Assembly (NCBI GenBank): GCA_958450325.1
Contig: OY288242.1
Span: 2,480,001-2,544,000, forward strand
Length of the DNA: 64,000 bases
Reading direction: 5' to 3'
Source: Agrostemma githago
Lineage: Eukaryota; Streptophyta; Magnoliopsida; Caryophyllales; Caryophyllaceae
This document shows, one piece after another, positions 56,648-64,000 of this stretch; the first letter of the stretch is position 1; each line of letters opens with the position of its first letter. The notes beneath the pieces were generated by a model, which did no database searches, was not told the DNA's origin, and saw only the letters and a program-made list of their open reading frames with translations. The translations under genes and the position numbers were made by a program.

Positions 56648-59600
56648 TATATATATAAAGGAGGAACTTTTCGAGCGATGTGATTGGTCCGTTCCATCAA
56701 AACTCAATTTAGTAAAGTATCATTAATAGTAAAAACAATAAGTAGAGAATCTTTTAATTACTGTAATAATATATTTAATCTATTATATCAATGTGATGTT
56801 TATAATTTTCATTCAAAAACCTTTAAATTTCATTTAACAAAAAATTATCGTAAAAAAAATTATAAAAATGAAATAATTAGATTCTTGGTAGAAAATGCTT
56901 TCATTTGAGTATAAATTTCATATATTTTGTTTCATATTATTTGATCGAAAAAGTGATGAACTTATTACATATTAAGATAATAAAGTTATCCCACATCGAC
57001 AAATTATAATAAGGTAATGAAATTCTATATTATAATTATAAATAAGAGTAATCATCCGTCCTTCGATATCCACTAAAAATCTTTTGATTCACAAAAAACT
57101 CTTAAGATTATAACCTTAAGTAATATCCCACATCGAAAAATTATGATGAGATTTTGGAATTCTATAATATAAATAAGAGTAATCATTATTTTTGAACATC
57201 GACCAAAAAAATTTTGAGTCTTAGAAATCTCTTAATAAGACTACAAACTAAAGATTGTTCCACATCGAAACAATTATCCCACATCGAAAAATAATTATCC
57301 CGTAAGAACTCTTAAGATTATAACCTTAAGTGATTATCCCACATCAAAAAATTATGATGAGGCTTTTGAATTCTATAATATAAATAAGAGTAATCATTGT
57401 TTTTGAATATCGACCAAAAAACTTTTGAGTCTTAGAAAAACTTTTAATACGACTACAAACTAAAAATTGTTCCACATCGAAATAATTAAAATAAGATTAT
57501 ATTCTATATTATAAATAAGAGTAATCATGTGTTCTTTTGGGTCTAAAAATGAGCTCTTAAGACGGTAAATTATCCCACATCAAAAAAATTATGATAATGG
57601 AATTTTATATTATAAATAAAACTAATCAATCCTTCTTAAATATTAATAAAAAAAACTTTTGAGTCTTAGAAAATATTTTAATAAGACTACAAACTTGAAT
57701 AACATAATCTCACATCGAAAAATTATACTCTCTTCGATCCATTTGATTCTTTGCATTTGCTTTTTTGAACACTATTCATAGGTTAGTGAAAACGTCAATG
57801 TAACTAATTAAGTGTAATCATTCCTGCAAATTATAATGAGGTGATGAAATTTTATGTTGTAAATAAGTGTAATCTTTCGTCCTTAAATATGACTAATCAT
57901 TCGTTATTAGATATCTTCCAAAACTCAATCGAGTCTTAAAACCTCTTAAGACTATAAACTCAAGTAAAATTATTATAAGAGTTCTTAAGACTATACCTAA
58001 ACTTAAGTCAAAATTATTCTATATCGAAAAATTATGAGGTGATGAATTTGATATTATAACTAAGATTAATAATTCGTTCTTAAATATAAAAAATAAAATA
58101 AAATTGAGTCTCACAAAAGTATTTGAGACTATAAGATTATCAGACATCGAAAAATTATAATAAGGTGATCGAATTTAATTACTTCATATAAGTAAGAGTG
58201 ATCGCTCATTCTTAAGTAAATTAGATATAAAAATAAACTCTTTTACTTCGAAAATTTATCCTAACGTTGTCTCACATCGAAAAATTATGATGAAGAGGTG
58301 AAATTTTATATTATAAATAATAATCATTGTTCCTTGGATATCACCTAAAAAAATTTGAGTCTTAAAAATGCTCATAGGACCGTAATCTGATGGAAAAGAG
58401 AAATCATTTGTGTCTAGATATTAACCAAAAATATGAGTTCTAAAAAGAGTTTTTAAGACTATAAACCTGAGTAGAATCATTGCATATCGAAAAATTATGA
58501 TGAGGTGATAAATTCTGTATCACAAATAAGAGACATCATTTGTTTTTAGATATTAACAAAAAAAAGTCTTATAAAAGCTCTTAAAGTTATAAATTTAAGT
58601 AAAATCATCCCACATCAAGAAATTATAATAAAGATGATGAAACTCTACAATATAAATACGGAGTAAAAACAATCCTTTGTCTTTAGATATCAACGAGAAA
58701 TCTTTGGAGTCCTAAAAGAACTTTGTAAGACTATAAACTTAAAGTAAAATTATCTCACATCGAAAAATTATGATGAGGTGATGAAATTCTACATCATCAA
58801 TAAGAAAAAATTATTCATTTTTAGATATTAATCAAAAATCTTGAAATTCTATTATATAAATAAAAGTAATCATCGTCTTTACATATCAACCAGAATTCTT
58901 TTGAGTCCTAATTAAAAAGAGTTCTTAAAACTATAAATTTAAGTAGAATTATCATACATCGAAAAATTATGATAAGATATCATAAATAAGAGAAATTATT
59001 CGTTTTAGATAATCATTTGTCCAAAATGTACTCCGTAATAAGGTGATCGAATTCTACTATATAAATAAAAGTATTCGTCCGTCCTTAATAACTTAGATGA
59101 AAAACAAACTCTTTTGAGTCTTAAAAAAAATCTTAAAACCATAAACTTAATTAAGTAAAATTATCCCACACTTTTGAGTCTTAACAAACTTTAAGACTAT
59201 AAACTTGAGTAAAATTTCTCTCATCGAAAAATTATTACAAAAATCAAACATCTTTTGAGTTTTAGAAAAGCTCTTAGAACTATAATAAACTTAAGTAAAA
59301 TTTCTCTTTTGAGTCTTAATAAAGCTCTTAAGACTATAAATGTGTATGAAATTTTCCCACATAGAAAAATTATTATAAAGTTATGAATTTCATATTATTT
59401 GCTCGAAAAACTAAAGAATCTATTACATATAGAAATAGTAAAATCATCTCACATCGAAAAATTATATTAAGGTGATAAATTTCTATATTATAAATAAGAA
59501 TAATCACGTTCTTAGATATCAACAAAAAAATATTTTGATCCTTAATCTCTTAAGACATAAAATTAAGTAAAATTATCCCACATCGAAAAATTATGATGAG

Positions 59601-60375
59601 CTGATTAAATTCTATATTATAAATAAGAGTAATCATTCGTCAATAGATATTAACCAAACATCTTTTGAGTCATATAAAAACTCTATCTCACATCGAAAAA
59701 TTATATAATAGGGTAATGAATTTTCATTATATAATTTGTCCTTAAATATCGACAAAAATTAAAGAGCTTGCTTTTAAGAGTATAAAATTAAGTAAAAACT
59801 ATCTCACATTGAAAGAATAACGTCGTATGTATAAATTAAATAGTTTTCATTTCTATAATTGCAGTTATAAGTAAAAAGTGAGGTTAATATAGTAAAAATG
59901 TTGTACCAAATAAAAAATATTTCGTATATGCGATGGAATGAAGATAGAAAGACGGACGAAAATAGAATATAGAATGAAGAAGATTAGAAGAAAGGACGAA
60001 ATACTCCGTAGTATAATTGTACCACATTGAAGATTATCATAAGGGGATGATCATATGATTATAAATTGAAGTCATTATTCGTTCTTAGATATCAACTATC
60101 AACCCAAATATTTATTGAATTGTCTTAAAGAGACATATTACGAGTTTTAAATACAAGGCACGCGGATAATTTTATTTGACATTTACCGCATATATGACCT
60201 CCCAAAAAATACATTCACGTATGTGGATAATATTCCTTTACTATTAAACTTACTCTTACCTTCTACTTACTTTCTACTGTTGTATAGTCTCAAAAATTTA
60301 TACAATCCTCTGACTTAGTGTCATTATCATTGTCATTAAAAATCGGCCCGTGCATCGCACGGACTTTCCAACTAG
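56648..60375 (+). mobile_element. Helitron 2 of a tandem pair
   Basis: It abuts Helitron 1 directly: TATATATATAAAGGAGGAAC follows the first CTAG with no TC. The head GGAACTTTTCGAGCGATG is homologous to the head at 52,940. The 3' end has the hairpin CCCGTGCATCGCACGG, then ACTTTCCAACTAG ending at 60,375, then T. The interior is the same type of 135-bp array. No coding is seen. The lack of its own 5' TC suggests a joined, dimer-like copy. Confidence 0.7.
56989..59830. repeat. Tandem array B: about 135-bp units with snRNA-type promoter motifs
   Basis: About 20 further units of the same family, partly scrambled by deletions. Measured examples of USE-like plus TATA: 57,125-57,135 with TATAAAT at 57,168; 58,269-58,279 (GTCTCACATCG) with TATAAATAA at 58,312; 59,575-59,585 with TATAAATAAG at 59,618. 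The gap is 32 bp in each. Other units have changed USE (ATCTCACATCG, GTTCCACATCG) or lack the TATA. Confidence 0.8.
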
Positions 60376-60389
60376 TTTTAACTAAGGAA

Positions 60390-60720
60390 GCAAGTGAGTG
60401 CCTATTTTAGCTGATTCTAAATTAGCTCATTTGTGAGTTGAGCCTAATTTCTATTTAGTTTGGTCTCGTTAGGTTCATCACTTGAGAGCTTAGTTCGGCC
60501 TCATTAACTTCATCATAGTTTTGCCTCGTTATGTTCGTCGCTTGAGCTTGATTCAATTCAACCTAATTAAGCTCACTTGAACCAAGTTCAGTTTAGTTAA
60601 GCTTATTTCAGCTGCTCATTTTTTAAACTCATTAAACTCACTTCAGCTGGTTGCTTGAGCTTAGTTCTTTAAGTTTAGTTCTTCGGTGGGCTCACTTAAG
60701 TTTATTACAAGTACTTTGGT
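60390..60720. repeat. Degenerate short repeats, hAT-MITE-like interior
   Basis: Imperfect copies of AGCTCACTTGAG, TTAGTTCGGCCTCATT and TTAAGCTCACTT. This resembles the interior of hAT MITEs with short GAGC-type repeats, but no ends or duplication are found. Confidence 0.4.
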
Positions 60721-61870
60721 TGGCTGAAAGGTGAAATTTATTGGTAGGAGTATTTTGGATGTTTGAAGAGTGATTTTTTTCCCTTATGGGATCAAAATAA
60801 ATGAATGAGAAAGGAATTTAGGAATCAATGGAATTCAAACTTATGGAGGGACTATCACCGTACAGCTTATTCACATCTATTTATACTACTACCTCCGTAT
60901 CAAAATGATCTTCCCATTTTCAGTACTCCGTATTAGGCTAGGTTCCTGATTCTACCTTTACCGTTGTTGAGTGGAATTGTAACAACCATAACAAACTTGC
61001 AAGTAACCAACTGCTACACCCTAACATCGATATTCACAACAGCTCCCAACACCAACATACCCAGCCAGTATGCCAAATCCTTTGGTCTTGGAAGATACCA
61101 CCTCTGCTTATAAAGTCGAATGCAATCTATGTTACTCCGACTCTTCTAGTTACCTCACGTATACATATTAAAAACTTCACACTCCGACATGGATACGACA
61201 CCTGGACTACTTATTTTAAGCAAAAATGTGAGGATTTATCATAAAATTAGTTGTGCCGGACACCTGGATACACACCCATGTTGGACACTTCTAAACGAGT
61301 CCGAGCAACATAGAATGCAGTTGTTAATGACTATTGTAGTAAATAGACTTACTTTTGATGGAATAGGGCACAGAAAGAAAGGGGTATTAAAGCAAGCTTG
61401 TGGTAGAGGAGATCTCGTTGCTGGACTGGTTCAGTCGTAGATCATAATGCCTTGCAAATGACTTGGCGAGAACCACGTTGAAAAGAACAAGAAACAACCC
61501 AAACTCGAGATCCTCTTTTCATGTAGTTTTAACTTTACAGACTAATAATAGGAAGATAGAAAAATGCGTTGAGTGAATATAGTGTAATGCAAGGAACTCA
61601 TATCATCCCTTTCAATAAAAAGTGATGGAAAATGAGCAACAACATTCATCAAGCAGACTATTTTAGACACAGATTAAAAAAAATACATCGTGTGCTACTA
61701 AACTAGTGCACTTTGATCACAAGTTTGGATATTGTGCGCAGTAATGATGTTCATAAACAAAATAATGATGTTTAGGTAAACTTTTGATTTCCCCTTACAA
61801 AATTAAGGAGTGTTAGCGTCATTACCATAAAAATAATCTGCTGGAGAAGCTAAGTCTGGCTCTCTAACCT
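60721..61870. other. Intergenic DNA downstream of the p32 gene
   Basis: One MITE (61,127-61,313) is present, with the putative 3' UTR of the minus-strand gene towards 61,600-61,870. AATAAA-like signals exist on the minus strand, but the true site is not determined. No other gene is seen. Confidence 0.4.
61127..61313. mobile_element. hAT-like MITE
   Basis: The ends are CTATGTTACTCCGACTC and GAGTCCGAGCAACATAG. An 8-bp flanking repeat AATGCAAT / AATGCAGT shows 7 of 8 matches. Same family as the insert at 34,951. Confidence 0.7.
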
Positions 61871-63950
61871 TCACATTGCCACAAAAGACTTGAGTGTACT
61901 CAACCATCGAAGGAGTTCACTTCGACTCTTGTTGACCATATAATGGTGTAAGAAAGAAGAAAGCTCATCATTTATTCCCCTTGCTTTTAAGTACTCATGC
62001 AATGCCTTTCGAAGCTTGGGATCCATTTTGCTGAAATATGAAAGCCAGAGCAGTAAGCCAAAAAAATAACATGATATCTAGAACTTGGATGTTTCATGCC
62101 AAAGTTTTCCTTGATCAAATTGTGGTAAGTTCACATTATACATGAGATTTTGGTTGAGATGGTTCGTTAACATGGTATCAGAGTCAGAGGTCACGAGTTC
62201 GAACCCTGGCAGCCCCCAATATCTCGAACTCTCAAGTGGAATCTCAGCACACGGTACGGGGGAGCCGGTGCGCACTAACCACTCTTCAAGCCCAAAGGGC
62301 ATTCGAGTGAGGGGGCGTAATAGAATATAAACGGGCCTGCTCCTTCACAGCTCAACCCCGGTCTTTACCAGAAAGATGGACAAATAGACAATGCTACTAA
62401 AACAACCTAATGCTTAAGTCAACTCACTCAGGTAATGAATCGGGTCAGAAACTTATGTATTTCCTACCCTCAGCTACTTGTACAACAACAGAAAAGTGAA
62501 CGAGCGTTCACTTCAATGACGAAATAAAACTGTAAGATATTGGCAATTTGGCATTTTTTGCAATTGCTAGCAGCGTGTTTTAGATACTGGATAATGCACG
62601 GAAAAAATTAGAGCTTGCAAATTATGAAATGTTTTTGGTAAATCAACTAATGACATACGGAGTACTCCATAGTTATTATCATGTATTTTGGTGGTAAGAG
62701 AGTCGGCATCTGCAAATTACCAAACACTTGTATAGTTGTATTTAGTAGGTTGATCGGTCTGTCAGCTAAGCTTCCAAGCCTTAAATCTACTAATTTAAGT
62801 GCAATATGGGATGATTAACAAATAGGGCCATCGTTCAAAGTAATGACTCCAAAAGGAAACAAATAGATGATGAAGCATTACCCTAGAGTAGGTCCCATGT
62901 GAGCTTTCGGCGACAGTCCACTGCTAGGTAATGTATACACTTTCATGATTTCCAAACCATGCGGCCACGCAGAGCATACAAAGCCCAGCCCATCAGAACC
63001 CTCACCCTTATATATGTCGACTAACAAGCTGATATGAAGCTGCATGTTTTCACCATCATTATCGTCGTCATCATCGTTGGGATGTGAAACAGAGCCATCA
63101 AACATTGTAGCCTCAATTTGTATGTCTTCCTTGTCTCCAAATCTGGACTTGAGCCTTACAAATTCTTGACCTGGAAGTTCTTCAATAGAAAACGAATTGT
63201 AACTTGGGTCTGGCTGCATATTCAAAATTACAAACAAGACATAAACCAATTAGAAGCTGAAAATCAACTCAAATGGAGGCAGCTAAAGATGATGAGTGAC
63301 TCTTAGCTGCAATTGTGAATTGGGTTCAACAATAGTTATGGTAAGAACACCTTAGATTTGATTACCCTTGAAGAGTCTATCTACTACTCCAGTGCTTTAT
63401 TACCCTATTGCCTATTCCTCCAGTACATCACTTGTTACAGCTCTCAGTCAGCATTTGTTATAGGCAGTCCATTTCCAATTCCATTTCCATAAGTTGAATT
63501 TGTTTTGCTTGCCCCTTCGAACAACGATCAGGGGCTAGGGTGTTAGTCAACCACGTAAATTTGTGTCTTTCAATTTTGTCATTTCTTCAGAATTTCAATT
63601 CACTAATTTCTTCTAACGTACTCCACATCAAAGAAAACAAAAAGTAGAGGCGATTGCTACACATTTTTGAATCACATAATACACGCAGCTTCATTTTGAT
63701 TAAACCCAGAAAAAGGTAGATAAATAGTGTCCATACTTACCAGAGTAGGAGGAAAATGATGCGACTGATAATCAATCTCAGTGCCAAGAATTCTAATAAT
63801 GTTAGAATCAAAGGGTTTTGAAGCTCCAGTTTGGGGCGGAGACCGGATATTAGGGGCAGAAAATCGCCGGAAAATGGAGCTGACATTGCCGGGCTGACAA
63901 ACTCGATGACGATGGAGTTTTAGGGTTTGCCTCACTGCACCAGAGGCCAT
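61871..63950 (-). CDS. Mitochondrial glycoprotein family protein (p32/MAM33)
   Basis: Three minus-strand exons join in frame: 63,950-63,741, 63,213-62,882 and 62,030-61,871 (702 bp, 233 aa). Introns are GT-AG. MAM33/p32 family proteins are acidic, doughnut-shaped trimers of the mitochondrial matrix that act as multifunctional chaperone-like factors. The N-terminal 35 residues are Arg/Ser-rich and lack acids (MASGAVRQTLKLHRHRVCQ…SIFRRF), consistent with a mitochondrial presequence. The family core follows from about residue 55: EIDYQSHHFPPT, SYNSFSIEELPGQEFVRLKS, an acidic loop HPNDDDDDNDGEN at about 114-126, LGFVCSAWPHGLEIMKVYTL, then KLRKALHEYLKARGINDELS and ELLRWLSTLKSFVAM at the end. All expected parts are present and the length is normal. 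Intron 2 carries a tRNA-derived SINE. The substrate or partner cannot be read from sequence. Confidence 0.9.
62140..62330 (+). repeat. tRNA-derived SINE in intron 2 of the p32 gene
   Basis: TGGTTCGTTAACATGGTATC gives an A-box-like segment, and GAGTTCGAACCCTGG is a strong Pol III B box about 35 bp later. The body runs through CACGGTACGGGGGAGCCGG to GTGAGGGGGCGTAATAGAAT. It is a SINE head and body. It does not fold as a complete tRNA. Confidence 0.6.
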
Positions 63951-64000
63951 GTCTGTTTTTTTTTTTGTAATTACTCTATTTTCTTCTTTTCTGCTGCTAC
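63951..64000 (-). promoter_or_regulatory. Upstream edge of the p32 gene
   Basis: Only 50 bp are present: a poly-A run on the gene strand (T run on +) and the window edge. It is likely 5' UTR. No promoter motif can be named. Confidence 0.4.

Noticed and set aside
56648..56660. A true 5' TC start for Helitron 2
   Set aside because: No TC is present after the preceding CTAG. The border is set only by the adjoining end of Helitron 1.
53271..59830. A CRISPR-like or centromeric satellite array
   Set aside because: Units are about 135 bp and degenerate, sit within Helitron ends and have no repeat-spacer structure. This is a eukaryotic transposon array.

Overview
The window is nuclear DNA of a flowering plant, a eudicot. 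It has intron-rich genes with GT-AG introns, AT-rich intergenic DNA and many nested transposons (Helitrons, hAT, CACTA, Mutator-like and Stowaway-like MITEs, an L1-type LINE, a Ty3/gypsy gag element). The frequent ACTCCGTA/TACGGAGTA motif suggests Caryophyllales to me, but that is a weak inference.

Only two host genes are clear. The first is a complete PICKLE (PKL) gene, a CHD3-type chromatin remodeller, on + at 34,279-52,481. I reconstructed 30 coding exons that join in frame into 1,319 codons, with tandem PHD, double chromodomain, SNF2 ATPase and C-terminal CHD domains. The second is a three-exon, 233-residue mitochondrial p32/MAM33-family gene on - at 61,871-63,950.

Layout. 1-3,850: gag-only end of a Tat/Ogre-like LTR element on -, with its tRNA-Arg-type primer site and LTR. 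3,850-10,753: Helitron debris, an RPA-like gene split by a second, precisely bounded Helitron that is itself hit by a hAT MITE, then the start of a Helitron protein and a Helitron 3' end. 10,754-13,090: a large foldback element. 13,100-25,000: gene-poor DNA with MITEs, minisatellites, a CACTA end and an RPA fragment. 25,016-28,480: an L1-type LINE truncated at its 3' side. 28,800-29,820: a CACTA end, then a second LTR fragment of the first element family. 30,815-31,160: a GC-rich cluster of hairpins. 33,140-33,648: a hAT MITE just upstream of PKL. 52,920-60,375: two head-to-tail Helitrons filled with about 40 copies of a roughly 135-bp repeat.

The most unusual signal is that repeat. Many units carry a match to the plant snRNA upstream sequence element (RTCCCACATCG), followed 32 bp later by TATAAATA. 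That is close to the spacing of Pol II snRNA promoters. Each unit then has a stem-loop-like inverted repeat and an AGTNNAA-like element just before the next unit. If these modules work, the Helitrons carry tandem arrays of snRNA-type transcription units. This is an inference from motifs and spacing only.
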